NCBI RefSeq assembly: GCF_947179165.1
Contig: NC_077245.1
Coordinates: forward strand, 44,842,786-44,906,785
DNA length: 64,000 nt
Direction: 5' to 3'
Source of the DNA: Solanum dulcamara
Lineage: Eukaryota > Streptophyta > Magnoliopsida > Solanales > Solanaceae
The notes below the pieces were generated by a model. It saw nothing but the letters and a program-made list of their open reading frames with translations. It searched no databases and was not told the DNA's origin. Position numbers and translations under genes: made by a program. Below, in pieces: positions 35,312 to 48,318 of this stretch. The first letter of the stretch is position 1. The number at the start of each line of letters is the position of its first letter.

Positions 35312-37432
35312 TGTCACAACCTGACCTAGATCCTAGTCGTAACACGGCAATCAAAACTCTGAAGGGCTCCAACCAAGCCTCTTGTACATATCATAAGCAT
35401 ACATAAGGTGAAATATAAAAGCGAAAACATCATAAGAGAGTCTAAATCATGAATAGAAATCTGAAAATGTCTTATGACAACATAGACTCAAACATATGTC
35501 CAACTAGATGCCTCTACACATGAGTATGAGCGAGGTCTAAGACATGTCCTTAGCTCACCCTCAACAAACAGTGCAACCAAAATTCTTTTGAAAAGGAAAC
35601 AGTAACCAACTTGAACTAGTCCCCGGTCAATGAGGACTCACCACAACACCTTAGGATAGGAACGCCTACTAGTAACGTAGACGATAAGAATCTTAAACCT
35701 CAACCCCTATATTATGTGATAATGTAGGCAAAAAGTATGCATTAGTACGTTGAAATGTACTAAGTATGAGGACGTGACATGAAACGTAAATCATGGAATA
35801 CAAAGGTCAAGTAAAACACACAATAAGTTAGAATACGTAAAGTCATGAGAAAATCAAATTAACCAATGCATTTAAAAACATAAATTCAAAACCATAACAT
35901 TCTTAAGAGATCATACATATGTGGGATAGGAACCATAACCGAAAATAAAACCATGCGAGCTATAACGTGGAATACGATGATACCCACATTGAGAAAGAGG
36001 AGACTACTTTGCCAAGGTAGACTCTTAATCATAAACTGTGCTATTTGTGGATCCACTAGCTAGGCCATAAAGGTAACCTACGGTGGCACGCAGTTATGAG
36101 ACATGAGGCTGCTACTAAGGCTTTTCGTAGGGCCCCCACCTCAAGTCCACTCCGTGCTAAGTCAAATCCCAAGGAATACGTACATAACATAAGATCATAA
36201 TTTCATACATCATAGTCATGATCATAGGCTTGAAATCATAGAGTAGCTCATTTTCATAACATACTTGTAATGTGAGAATTGTCCTTTCATCATTACAATC
36301 ATTTTTGCATAATTCATATCAATAGGCCTTAGGTCACCACATAGGACCCTAAGTACCCTTACTTCATAACTTGCATAAAATTCATACCTTGAAAGATACT
36401 TATAATTCATGATCATCATGGAAACACATAGTCATAATTCCTACTTTGAAAATTCATGACCATAGCTTGTACTTGAAATTTGGGTATGACATGGATGCAT
36501 AATCAATTGACTTGAAAATCATAAAATTAACTTGAAGATATGCATGATCATAAACTTTATTTCAACCCATACATAATATCCTTTAGAAGTATAAATCAAA
36601 ATACTCATAATTTACATCATGAACCCTAGAAATCAAAATAGGAGAATTCATGGAAAAACTCTTCAATTTAATTCAATAACCATCAATTTATATCAAAATA
36701 GTGTCATGATCATGATTTAAATCAAAATTCATGCAATTGGAATAGAAATCACAAAACCCATAAAATACTATACTTTAATTTGATAGAAAACCTTAAAAAA
36801 TTGATTAGGCTTCATAAATGAAAGGATCCATAAATCAGTACCCACATACCTTGAGTGAGAACACCAATTAATTTGGAAGAACTTGAGAATTTTGATAGAG
36901 AAATTGAGTGAATTTGCTTGAAGTCTTCAATGGAAACCCTTGAGAGCCTTTTTGTAGAGAGAGAAATATTTGATAGATGAATTGTAGAAGAATAAATAGA
37001 ATTAGAGGTTTAGGTTAATATATAGAGTTGAATTAGGTCATAAAAATGTCTAGGTTCATTAACTAATAATTTGGAAAAAGTGTAAAATGCCCTTAAAAAA
37101 ACTAAATTCGGATAGAACTGCTGCCCCAGTCCGTAATGTGGTCCTATCATGGACCACTTGGCCGAAAAACTGTCCCCAGGTCTGTGACGCGGTCCTGTCG
37201 CAGACCACACTATTTTGTGGATTCTTTAAAAATCCTTCTTCCATTCTACAGGTCCTAAAAATCCATCGAGACCATTTTCCCACAGTTTTTGACCCCCTGA
37301 TCAATATTTCGAACTCGGATTTTCCTAAAGGATTAAGAATAATGCATTAAATGAGCGGCCTATTTTCAAGGCATTCTGAAGGCACTTATGAGCATTTTGT
37401 GAGCATTTTTTTTATTTTTGAGGGATGTTACA
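35312..37432 (-). repeat. 3' LTR of Gypsy-4 (left)
   Basis: Starts TGTCACAACCTGACC and ends GGGATGTTACA. Stem-loop 35707-35727 (one mismatch); nearby dyad TTAGTAC.../...GTACTAA; donor-like motif at plus 36843-36853; TATA-like at 37016-37025; dyad cluster with GGTCC/GGACC arms at 37118-37205. Confidence 0.92.
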
Positions 37433-37686
37433 ATATCTCCCCCTTGGGAACATTCGTCCTCGAATGAGATTCAACTAATATCGGAAAGACATGGAAAAAG
37501 GATCTAGAAACTCGACATGGACATGAGGACACTTTGAAAAAAATGCATAGAACGTGTAACCTTCATACTTAAAGTAAAACATAGTCTTGAGAGAAATCAT
37601 TTTCATGAATCATGCATGCATATGAATGACATATGAAACTGAAGCATAGGAGTTTAATCGATTTGATTATGAGCAACTTAGTACTT

Positions 37687-40600
37687 TTAGGCTTGAGTGA
37701 AAGGAAATATATAAGGATATCGCTTCATCATGCCTGATTCCGCTTCCCACATAGCACTCTTTACTTGTTGATTCCTCCACAACACCTTGACAGATGCAAT
37801 ATCTTTATTTCTTAGCCTCTTCACTTGGCGGTCTAAAATCTCAATCGGGACCTCCTCGTAAGTCAAATTCTCTTCAATACTCACGTTCTCTATTATCACA
37901 ATAGAATTTAGATCACCCATAAAATTTCTTAACATCGACAAATGAAATACCGGATGAACCAAAGCCAACTCAAGTGGCAAGTCTAACTCAATGCTACCTT
38001 ACCAATGCGCTTCAATATCCTATAAGGTCCTATATATCTAGGGCTCAACTTCCCTTTCTTACCAATTACCCTTTTTATAGGTGAAATCTTTAAATACACC
38101 ATGTCATCCACATCAAATTCAATCTCTCTCCTCCTAGTGACCGAATAGGACTTTTGATGACTTTGAGCTATTTTCAATGTCTTATGAGCCTTACTTTCTC
38201 CATTACATCAATTACCAAATCTAGATCAATCAACGCCATCTCACCAACTTCAAACCACCCCATCGGAGACCTACATCTTCTCCCGTCCAAGGCTTGAAAA
38301 TGAGCCATTTAGATGCTAAAGTGATAACTATTATTATAGGAGAACTCAATCAATGACATATGGTCATCCCAACTTCCTCTAAGGTCAATCACACATGCCC
38401 TAAACATAACCTCCAAGGTTTGAATTGTTCTCTCGGCTTGCCCATCGATTTGAGGATAAAAGGCGGTACTTAGCTTGACTTTAGTGTCGAGACCTTTTTG
38501 AAATGACTTCCAAAAGTGTAAACTAAATTTAGTACCTCTATCCGATATAATCGACAAAAGAAAACCATAAAGTTTCACAATTCACGAATGTACAACTTAG
38601 CATAGTCTTTGGCACCATAAGAAAGTTTGACCAGTAAAAAATGCACCAATTTGGTCATTCGGTCCACAATGACCCAAATAGAATCATCTTGTCTTCTAGT
38701 ATGAGGAAAACCCATGACAAAGTCCATATTCACATATTTCCACTTCCATGTAGGAATTTTGATTTCTTGAGCTAGGCCTCCTATCCCTTGATGCTCAACT
38801 TTCACTTATTGGTAATTAGGACACTTAGCCACGAATTCTGCTATGTCCTTCTTCATGCCATTCCACCAATACACTTCCCCTCATGTCATGATACATCTTG
38901 GTGGATCCTGGATGAATTGAATACCAAGAACTATGGGCCTACTTTAATCCTATCACTGGATACCACATGGCTAAGAAATGCAACCTCTCTTAGACAAAAT
39001 TCGCACTTACTAAATTTAGAAAATAGTTTCTTTTTCCTAAATGTTTTCAACACAATTCTCAAGTGACCCATATGATCTTCCTCATTTCGAGAGTAAATCA
39101 AGATGTCATCAATAAACACCACTACAAACATATCCAAACATGGCTTGAAAATGCGATTCATTAAATTTATGAATATAGCAGGAGAATTTGTCAACCCAAA
39201 GACATTACTACAAATTCAAAATGACCATACCTTGTCCAAAAGGCCGTCTTGGGAATATCACACTCCCTTACCCTCAATTGATGATAACCGGAATAGAGGT
39301 CAATCTTAGAAAAATAGCTTGCTCTTTGTAATTGACCAAATAAGTCATCTATTCTTGGGATTGGCTATTTGTTCTCTATGGTGACCTTATTCAATTGTTG
39401 GTAGTCTATACACATTTGGAGTGACCCATCTTTCTTTCTAACAAATAACACGAGACCACCCCAAGGTAAAATACTTGGTCTTATAAAACCCTTATCCAAC
39501 AAGTCCTTCAATTGTTCTTTCAACTCCTTAAGTTCTGCCGAAGCCATATGGTAAGGAGGAATAGAGATAAGTTGGGTATTAGGAAGGAGATCTATGCCAA
39601 ATTTAATCTCCCTTTTGGGAGAAATGCTGGCTAAATCATCGGGAAACACATCGGAGAACTCATTAACTATAGGGACTAATTTAAGAGTAGGAGTTTTGGA
39701 ATCAATGTCCCTATCTCGCATAATATGATAAATGCACCCTTTGAAAAATCATTTTCCAGACCTTAATACATGAGATGAATCGACCTTTAACCACTGAATC
39801 ATTTCCTTTCCATTCAAGAATAGGCTCATCAGGGAAGTGAAACTTAACTACACGGGTTCTACAACATATAGATGCGTAAGCGATATATAACCAATACATA
39901 CCAAGGATGATGTTGAAATTAGTCATATCAAGTTCAATAAGGTCACATGGAATAACTTTGTGCAAGACCCATATGGGACAATTTCTATAAGCTCTCTTGG
40001 CTAATACCGAACCACCAATGGGAGTATAGACCGAGAAAGGTTCTATTAACACTTTGGGGCACACATCAAATCTCATAGCAATGTTAGGAGTAACAAAAGA
40101 TAAGTTGGCACCCGGATCAAGTAATTCATAAACATCAAAGTTAAAGACTCATAACATACCCGTGACCACATCGGGAAACTCATCAACCTCTTGTCTAGCA
40201 TGAAAAGCATAAAATCGATTGTTACGTTGGCCACCTTTAGGTTGAGCTTGGGCGCCTTGTTGTACTTGGCTTCCTATAAGACGACCATCTCCACCCTTGT
40301 TAGCTATAAGAGGGCACTCGGATCGCTTATGGCCTATCTTGCCACATCCATAGCAAGCACTCATTCTGATCAAGCACTTTCCTCCATGATTTCTTCCACA
40401 CCTTGCACATTTTGGAAGAGAAGGGTTACTAGAATTTATACCTCCTTTACCTTGAGCTTTAGGGTATGGCACCTTATCCTTAGCAATTTTTTTCCTCGAG
40501 CTTTGGCCTTGATGAGAGCGTCCACTGCTACCAACGGTCCTAACATTGGAGAACCCACCTCCATATTGGGCCCTCTTAGATTCCCTCATGCTCATTTCTT

Positions 40601-41330
40601 TGAGATTTTCTCCTTCAATTTATTTGGCAAAAGTCATAAGCTGAGATATGTCCATCTCCTTAACAAGAATAGCGGTGCGACATTCCTTGGCAACTAAGTC
40701 GAACACCTCCGATATGATTTACTCATTTGGGCACGTGGATCGGCAACCATTAGAGGAGCATACTTGGATAGCTTAGTAAACTTGAGGGCATAGTCCCTAA
40801 TCCCCATATTGCCTTGTCGAAGATTTATGAACTCCAACACTTTAGCCTCCCTTAACTCAAGAGGTAAAAAGTGATCAAGGAAAGCAAGTTTGAAAACTTC
40901 CCATTCGGCAGGACCTTTATCCACCCTCTTCGACTTCCATTGAGTGTACCATAGTTGAGCAACACCTTTGAGTTGGTAAGCCACCAACTCCGCTTTTTCT
41001 TCCAAAGTCACCCCCATAATACTCACTATCTTGTAGATCTCATCAATGAACTCTTGAGGATCATCATCAACATTTGAGCCATGAAAATCCAGAGGATTCA
41101 TTCATGCAAAGTCCCTTATTATTGAGGCTGGAGTAGGAATATTAGGAGGATCCACGATACCTTGGTTGGTCACTTCTCTGGCTAGCATAGTGATAGCAGT
41201 TTGGAACTCCGTATTAGTCACTTGGTCCGGTAGAGGACCATTGTCTTGAAGAGCCGGGGGAGCTTGAGCTTCATTAACATTCTCTCCCCTTGGAAATGGT
41301 GGTCTTCTTGGAACTATTTTTCTGAAAATC
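37687..41330 (-). pseudogene. Gypsy-4 gag-pol polyprotein, many frameshifts, RNase H deleted
   Basis: From the right: gag N-terminus (PRRPPFPRGENVNEAQAPPA), a CGA-to-TGA stop at 41102, gag core (PLDFHGSNVDDDPQEFIDEI, 40694-41101), knuckles CARCGRNHGGKC and CYGCGKIGHKRSEC (40149-40595), a second CGA-to-TGA stop, protease (LLDPGANLSFVTP), reverse transcriptase ([20 protein letters not shown]; catalytic FIDD at 38931-39194). At about 38930 the frame jumps from the reverse transcriptase end (SSDRIKVG) to the integrase zinc module, so RNase H is missing. Integrase core (NMDFVMGFP, SDRGTKFS, DGQAERTIQTLE) and a chromodomain (VKVLWRNQQVKSAMWEAESG, to 37687) lie in changing frames. Confidence 0.9.
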
Positions 41331-41521
41331 GCAAAGAAAGACTTTTAGGGAAAAGAAGTCTTAATATAAACTCTATAGCACGACATGGATCCCTAAAGAG
41401 GTCAGAATTCCTAAAATGCCCTATAGCCTTCTACTCATAAGTGCGGCGCACTTCACACCCATAAATAAGACTCTACTATACACGGTATGTTGAACACCCT
41501 AGAACACTTGGAAAACCTTGT

Positions 41522-41533
41522 GCTTTGATACAA
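41522..41533 (-). other. Decayed primer-binding site of Gypsy-4
   Basis: GCTTTGATACAA on the plus strand differs at two positions from GCTCTGATACCA, the complement of the usual site. Confidence 0.65.
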
Positions 41534-41537
41534 AGTT

Positions 41538-43589
41538 TTTCATGACCCAACGTAGGGCCTAGTCGTAACACGACGATCGAAATCCCGAAGGCCTCCAAAT
41601 AAGCTTCTTGTACATATCATAAGCATACATAAGGTCAAATACAAAAGCAAAAACATCATAAGAGAGTCTAAATCATGAATAGAAATCTAAAAATGTCTAA
41701 TGACAACATAAACTCAAACATATGTCCAACTAGATACCTCTAAACATGAGTATGGGCGGAGGCTAAGACATGTCCTTAGCTCACCCTCAACATACAGCGC
41801 AAACAAAAGTCTTTTGAAAAGGAAATAGTAACCAACTTGAACTAGTCCCCGGTCAATAAGGACTCACCACAACATCTTAGGATAGGAATGCCTACTAGTT
41901 ACGTAGATGATAAGGATCTTAAACCTCAACCCCTATATTATGAGATAATGTAGGCAAAAAGTATGCATTAGTACATTGAAATGTACTAAGTATGAGGACA
42001 TGACATGCAACGTAAATCATGGAATACAAAGGTCAAGTAAAACAAATGATAAGTTGGAATACGTAAAGTCATGAGAAAATCATATTAACCAATGCATTTA
42101 AAAACATAAATTCAAAATCATAACATTCTTAAGAGATCATACATATGTGGGATAGGAACCATAACCGATAATAAGACCATGCGAGCTATAACATGAAATT
42201 CGATGATACCCATATCGAGAAGGAGAAGACTACTTTGCCAAGGTAGACTCCTAATCATGAACATGTTCTATTTGTGGATCCTAACCTACGGTGGCACGCA
42301 GTTATGAGACATGAGGCTGCTACTAAGGCTTTTGGTAGGGACCCCACCTCAAGTCCACTCCATGCTAAGTCAAATCCCACAGAATACATACATAACATAA
42401 GATCATAATTTCATATATCATAGTCATGATCATAGGCTTGAAAGTATAGAATAGCTCATTTTCATAACATACTTATAATGTGAGAATTGTCCCTTCATCA
42501 TTATAATCATTTTTGCATAATTCATATCAATAGGCCTTAGGTCACAACATAGGACCCTAAGTCACCTTACTTCATAACTTAAATAAAATTCATACCTTGA
42601 AACATACTTATAATGCATGATCATCATGGAAACACATAGTCATAATTCCTACTTTGAAAATTCATGACCATAGCTTGTACTTGAAATTTGGGTATGACAT
42701 GGATGCATGATCAATTGACTTGAAAATTATAAAATTAACTTGAAGATATGCATGATCATAAACTTTATTTCAACCCATACATAATATCCTTTAGAAGTAT
42801 AAATCAAAATACTCATAATTTACATCATGAACCCTAAAAATCAAAATAGGAGAATTCATGGAAAAACTCTTCAATTTAATTCATTAACCATCAATTTATA
42901 TCATAATAGTATTATGATCATGCTTTAAATCAAAATCCATGCAATTGGAATAGAAATCACAAAACCCATAAAATACCATACTTTAATTTGATAGAAAATC
43001 TTGAGAAATTGATTGGGCTTCATGGATGAAAGGATCCATGAATCAATACACACATACCTTGGGTGAGACAACCAATTAATTTGGAAGAACTTGAGAATTT
43101 TGATGGAGAAATTGAGTGAATTTGCTTGAAGTCTTCAATGGAAACCCTTGAGAGCCTTTTTATAGAGAGAGAAATATTTGATAGATGAATTGTAGAAGAA
43201 TGAATAGAATTAGATGTTTAGGTTAATTTATAAAGTTGAATTAGGTCATATAAATGTCTAGTTTCATTAACTAATAATTTAGAAAAAGTATAAAATGCCC
43301 TTAAAAAAACTAAACTCAGCTAGAACTGCTTCCCAGGTCCGCGATGTGGTCCTGTCATGGACCACACTGTTTTGTGGATTCTTCAAAAATACTTCTTCCG
43401 TTCTAAGGGTCCTCAAAATCCACCGAGACCATTTGCCCATAGGTTTTGACCCCTTGATCAATATTCTGAATTTGGATTTTCCAAAAAGATTAAGGATAAT
43501 GCGTTACATGAGAGGCCTATTTTCAAGGCATTCTTAAGGCACTTATGAGCATTTTGTGAGCATTTTTTTTATTTTTGGGGGATGTTACA
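41538..43589 (-). repeat. 5' LTR of Gypsy-4 (right)
   Basis: Begins TTTCATGACCCAACG (the TG is changed to TT) and ends GGGATGTTACA. Stem-loop 41933-41953, then a 10-bp-arm dyad TTAGTACATT/AATGTACTAA around GA at 41968-41989; donor-like motif at plus 43051-43060. About 70 bp of the dyad cluster present in the left LTR is missing. Confidence 0.9.
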
Positions 43590-46390
43590 TCAATCAAGCT
43601 TGGTAAGGAGATGAAACATGAGATTAGTCTATGTAATCTGAGATAGGATAGGAACAACTAACAGATGGTTTAGATGATTTTGAAGTAGTAACATAATCAT
43701 TAAGCCAAGTGGGTTTCTTAGTGTTCCTAGTGGGCCTGATATTGGTGTGAACTTTTGTTGGACCTCCAATGGCATAGATACTTAAACTACTGGTGGTACC
43801 TCTTCTAAACACCTCCAATCTGTATTGTCTTTGGGGTCTTGTTCTACAACAACATTATTGGTTAGTACTCTGATATGGGAACTACTTTCAATATTTCATT
43901 TAGTGGGATGATTTGATATTGAGGATGTTATATCATCATTATTTACCTCCATTGCCTGATCTAACACAATAGGCTTATCACACCTAGGTAAAGAATCTGA
44001 ATCCAATGAAGTAGATAATTCAAACATGTCAAGATCAACTACTGAGCTTCATTCATAATAAGGGAATATGTGTTCTCTGAATGAGACATCTCTACCCACA
44101 AAGAACATTTTCTCAATTAGATCATATAGTTTGTACCCCTTCTGAATTTCTAAATATCTTAAAAACACTGCCTCTCTAGATCTAGGTGCAATCTTGTCCC
44201 TTTTTAGGACTCTAGTTGCATATCATAGGCAACTAAACACTCTTAAATGATCAAGACTGGGTGTTTTCTTATGTAGAATCTCATACGGTGTGTTTCCTCC
44301 AAGCACATCAGTAGATAGCTTATTGATCAGATATACTGCAGTTCTGACACATTCTCACCATAAATGAATAGGCAATAAACTCTGATAACCTCAGTGCTCT
44401 AGCCACTTCTAGGATGTGTCTATGTTTCCTCTCCACTATCCTATTCTGTTGAGGAGTATAAACACAACTACTTTGGTACATAATCCCATAAGATTCAACC
44501 AAATTAATGACTGAAGAATTGAAAAAATCTGACCCATTATCAGATCTCAGTGTTTTCACAAACAAGGCAAATTGATTTCTTATAAAAGAAATGAAATCTT
44601 TCAGTACTACAATGACTTCACTTTTAGAATTGATCAAACATATCCATGTGTACCTGCTATGATTATCTACTATAGTCAAAATGTAGTTCTTCCTATCATG
44701 AGTAGGTTTGCTATATAGACCCCATACATCAATATGAATCAGTTCAAAAATTCTAGATGCCTTACTGCTACTGACAGGAAATATCAATCTACATTGCTTT
44801 GCTAAAGGACATATCTCATAGTTGTGTTGCACACTCTTGTTTGAGAGGTGCCTTAGTGACTGAATATCTTGTATTTCCCCAGTTGAAACATGTCCTAGCC
44901 TCAAATGCCATAGCTTTGCATCGGCATTTTCATTTTCAACCACTACTGCATTTATTGTGGACTTTATTGACTCCTTTAGTATGTACTAACCTTTCTTATC
45001 CCTACCAATATCCAATACATTGGCATTGAAGATTCCCTGAAATAAAAAAAATCAGGGTAAAAAAACTGAACAAGATAGTTCCTTGGTTAGCTTGGAGACT
45101 GACAGTAGATTGAACTTGAAGTCTAGTACCTACAAGACATTCTTAAGTTCATGGCCTTCTAGGATGTTTGTGGTTCCTGTACCTTTGATATCACATCTAT
45201 TGCCTATTGACAATTGTTACACCACTAGAATCTCTATCTTTTATTCTTCTAATAGTGGTTAGTAAATCTTCATTAGGTGTTATATGATGTGTATCTCCAC
45301 TATAAACTATCCATTCATAAACCTTACTAGCTTTGGAAAGCAAGGAGGTGATACCTGACATGTTAGCAACACAGTCAAATGTTCCCGCCCTATTCATTTT
45401 GTCAACTAGATCCAAAGTTATCAACATTCTTTGTGAGATGTGCATTTGCAAGCTTTAAGTTATTCTTAAAATCATTAGTTCCCTTCCTATTACTTTTAAA
45501 ATCTTGTTGATATCCAACCAGCCTATAACAATCACCTTCAAAATGACCTTTGAACCCACAATGGCATACATTATACCAGGTGGTACAAACTTCTTTGGAT
45601 TTGACTTGTATTCCTGAGATCTGCCTGCTAGAAGTGTTAATGCATCCCTTTTTTTGTCTATAACTCCCAGTGATCTTTGTCTTTCTTCTTGTGTTGCTAC
45701 AGCATATGCTTCATTCACAGTTACTATAGGTTTTCTAGCGAAGATACTACTTCTAACATTACCAGAACTCTCAGTCAATACCATCACGAATTGGAGTAAC
45801 CTCTTTGACTTCAGATGCTCCACATAAGAAGGTGAACTTGCACAATTACATCCAGGTGATAGAATCATCACATCTAATTCAGACCATAGATCCTTCAATT
45901 TTGAGTAATATAAAGAAACAAAATCAGTACCTTGTTTTAAAGTGGAAATTTCAGACCATAGATGGTAGGTTCTTGTGAGATCTGATCTATCAAATCTCTC
46001 TTAGAAATTTGACCAAACTTTCTTTGCATTCGAAGAATACATGATTCCTAGAAACAATTCACTTGTAACAGTGCTTGCAATCTAATACAATACTATTGCA
46101 TTGCATTTTTCCCATTGTTCTTCTAATGCTCTTTTGTAATCTCCTTTTGCACATGATCTAGTAAGGAATCCAAGCTTTTATTTTCCCCTTAGAGATAACT
46201 TCATCGATCAGCTCCATAGGGCATAGTTTTCTGGTCCTATCAACTTGATTGGAATGAGAACAACTCTAGGTGTATCAGATGTTTGGAGATAGAGTGGATG
46301 ATTGTGATTTAGTATTGTTACTTCATTTACTTCGTCTACTTCTATTGATGCTTGTCTTGAGAAAATTCTCTTCGGGCTTCACAGCATCAA
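43590..46390 (-). pseudogene. Nested copia: gag, protease and integrase part
   Basis: Gag starts near 46390 and includes NHPLYLQTSDTP and LIGPENYALW-like sequence, a gag core (LWSELDVMILSPGCNCAS, 45455-45898) and a decayed zinc knuckle (CHCGFKGHFEGDC). The protease motif is WIVYSGDTHHI, the catalytic Asp of the family's DSG being Tyr. Integrase is the best-kept part (44320-44943): LWHLRLGHVS, IHIDVWGLY, LRSDNGSDFF and TPQQNRIVERKHRHILEVAR, with the D, D and E residues present. It ends at SPYQA where Gypsy-4 enters. Stops and frame changes elsewhere make it inactive. Confidence 0.88.
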
Positions 46391-46431
46391 TTTTTATCTT
46401 CTTCTTTGCAAATCAATCCCTCATGATCGTT

Positions 46432-46443
46432 GCTCTGATACCA
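46432..46443 (-). other. Primer-binding site of the nested copia
   Basis: Minus strand TGGTATCAGAGC directly abuts the right LTR. Confidence 0.92.
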
Positions 46444-46741
46444 TATTAGAATCTACCTATGAAGCTGTAACATATCAAGCTAAGCTAGATTGAACTAGAA
46501 AGAATTCGATTAGAGTAAAAGAATGAGAGCTTTTGATATATTGCTAAAGCCATTCTAATAGGTTATTTATACAGATCGATTTCACCACTTGATGTAGCTA
46601 ACAACTTACTTAACAAACTCCTCACAAGTACTAACAAACTTACCCTTAACAGTGTGAGTCAAGTTAGTTACAACTAACTATAACCACCTACTTGACAGCT
46701 AATAGCCATACGCACCATGCATTTTTCAGCTGGATTTAATA
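46444..46741 (-). repeat. 5' LTR of the nested copia (right)
   Basis: Begins TATTAGAATCTACC, partner of TGTTAAAATCTACC at 15797, and ends GCTGGATTTAATA before the target duplication. Confidence 0.9.
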
Positions 46742-46746
46742 GGTAG
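46742..46746. repeat. Target-site duplication GGTAG, right copy
   Basis: Matches 15792-15796 exactly and confirms that both copia LTRs belong to one insertion. Confidence 0.88.
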
Positions 46747-47716
46747 AAAAGCAGAAGAAAGAAAAAAAAAGAATTGTGAATTTTGACTAGTAAAAAAATC
46801 CTAGTGATGATGAAATGTATATTTAATTTAATTGGCATATAGACCTAAAAGTTACTAAAAAGGTTATGATGAGTATTCTTCTTATATACTTTATAAACAT
46901 AAAATCAACACACACGCACTTTAGCTTTCTATTTCATGAGTAGAATAGGCATTAACAGTGAAGAAAATTGAAATCAAAAGAAAAATGAAGAGAGAGAGAC
47001 AGAGAGTAAAGATAGATTACCCAGTTATAAGGGTCGGTGATGGTGTGTGAGAGAGAGAGAGTTAGGGCATCCACAATGATATGAGAGAATGATCTAGTCT
47101 GGTAATGGCGAGTGAGGCGAGTCAGGTCACAATAGATGTGTGTGTACATTACAGATGAAAAAATATTTTACAGTAAAGAAGTCGATCAGAGGGAGAATAA
47201 AATTACTAAAAAGAGGCTTTTAATATCATAACCTTAGTGACCATTAGTTTGACTTTTTAGTAAAAAGCATCATATATTCAAATGTCGTTGATGTTTGTGT
47301 ACGGATAATGAAATTAGAGAGGATTAGTTAATTTCCACTAAAAAGCATTGTTGTGATAGTGACAGAAGTATTAATATTAGATGAATATGTTATAAATTAG
47401 TGAATGCTACTTTTGATTCTTGAATAGTTGTTGCAGAGCATAGGTTTAGACTATGATTATATATTTCTTAGTATTCTTTCATTTTGTAGTGTAATTCAAC
47501 AGAAATATATATTTTTATTCTATTCTTGTACTTAATCTCATTTTTATAATTTATGATTTCTATCTCTATCTTAATTTTTATGTTACCTCTTTAATTTACT
47601 GGAGAATGCAGATATTCATCACTCATTTTATAAGTATATTTTATATTAGTCGGATAAATTTCACATATGGCCATATACCTATCTTTGTTGTCAAAAAAAT
47701 CACTTAACTATGTTTT
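46747..47716. other. Flank of the nested copia, unassigned
   Basis: This DNA was continuous with 13507-15796 before the copia inserted. It has pyrimidine-rich runs on the minus strand (CTCTCTCTCTC at about 47050-47070 and nearby) and a 65-codon minus stretch with no family motif. No exon is recognised. A 5'-leader-like region of the HD-ZIP III duplicate is conceivable but unsupported. Confidence 0.35.
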
Positions 47717-47826
47717 TATCATGACCCAACCCATCAGGTCGTGCAGACACTTACTCTAACACCTAGATAGGAGAATGATTACCACCCAATTTTAAAATGG
47801 GCACTACAGAAATTAATAAATCATGG
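47717..47826 (-). repeat. Gypsy-5 left LTR, only first ~110 bp
   Basis: Aligns with the starts of the LTRs at 48171 and 58583. It then jumps at AATCATGG (about 47826) into the 5' internal region, consistent with a deletion at shared CATG. Confidence 0.7.
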
Positions 47827-48170
47827 ATGGCTCTTAATCGATCATTCATGCATTCACAGAACTTCTAAGGTTAGATAACAATTGGATCATCCCTGTTCCA
47901 ACTTCCCTTGCTTGTGTCCCTTCAACCATGATAACGACATTCAGTTTAATTCGTAGAGATACCAATTAGAATCTGGAGATATCAATTAGACTCAACCCAT
48001 ACCACAAGAGATAGACACATGCAAAGAGTGAAAGAAGTGGAACGACTTCCTAGAATATTTCATAGATTTTCAAAGATTAGATGTGGACGTCAACACACCA
48101 ATCCTCAAAACTCTATTCGACATTTTCTCTTATAGCGGGAAAAGAGGTTCCCTCTGCTCTAATACCAAAT
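47827..48170 (-). other. Gypsy-5 5' internal leader, left copy, with primer-binding site
   Basis: Homologous to 58232-58582 (shared words TTAATTGATCATTCATGC, CTTGCTTGTGTCCCTTCAAC, CGACATTCA). It carries a primer site at 48156-48167 (GCTCTAATACCA on plus, one mismatch). No gag frame survives. Confidence 0.7.
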
Positions 48171-48318
48171 TATCACAACCAAATCCATCAAGTCATGTGA
48201 CATCTACTCTAACACCTAGACAGGAGAACTCTTACCACCCAATTTAAAAAGGGCACTACAAAAATAAATAAATACATGATATAACACTTTTAAAGAATTG
48301 ATTTAATAAAACTCAACG

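Larger units (their letters stand above)
35312..43589 (-). mobile_element. Gypsy-4: second chromodomain gypsy family, decayed
   Basis: Left LTR 35312-37432, polypurine tract from 37433 (TATCTCCCCC) with CATTCGTCCTCGAATGAG beside it, gag-pol to about 41330, primer-site relic 41522-41533, right LTR 41538-43589. LTR sequence differs clearly from Gypsy-1/2/3 but shares layout and the stem-loop. RNase H is deleted and many frame changes are present, so it is older than Gypsy-1. Confidence 0.92.
15797..46741 (-). mobile_element. Copia host element, split by three gypsy insertions
   Basis: LTRs of about 297 bp (15797-16091, 46444-46741), a perfect GGTAG duplication, a primer-binding site beside the right LTR and a polypurine tract beside the left LTR define one minus-strand copia element. 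Its own DNA is 15797-17607, 35261-35311 and 43590-46741, about 5.0 kb. Gypsy-2, Gypsy-3 and Gypsy-4 lie between these pieces. Order gag, protease, integrase, reverse transcriptase, RNase H is Ty1/copia. Multiple stops and frame changes show it is old and defective. Confidence 0.92.

Noticed and set aside
47040..47160. CT-rich minus-strand run before a short frame, as a 5' leader of the HD-ZIP III duplicate
   Set aside because: Pyrimidine-rich tracts are common and no first exon (homeodomain start) was found next to it.
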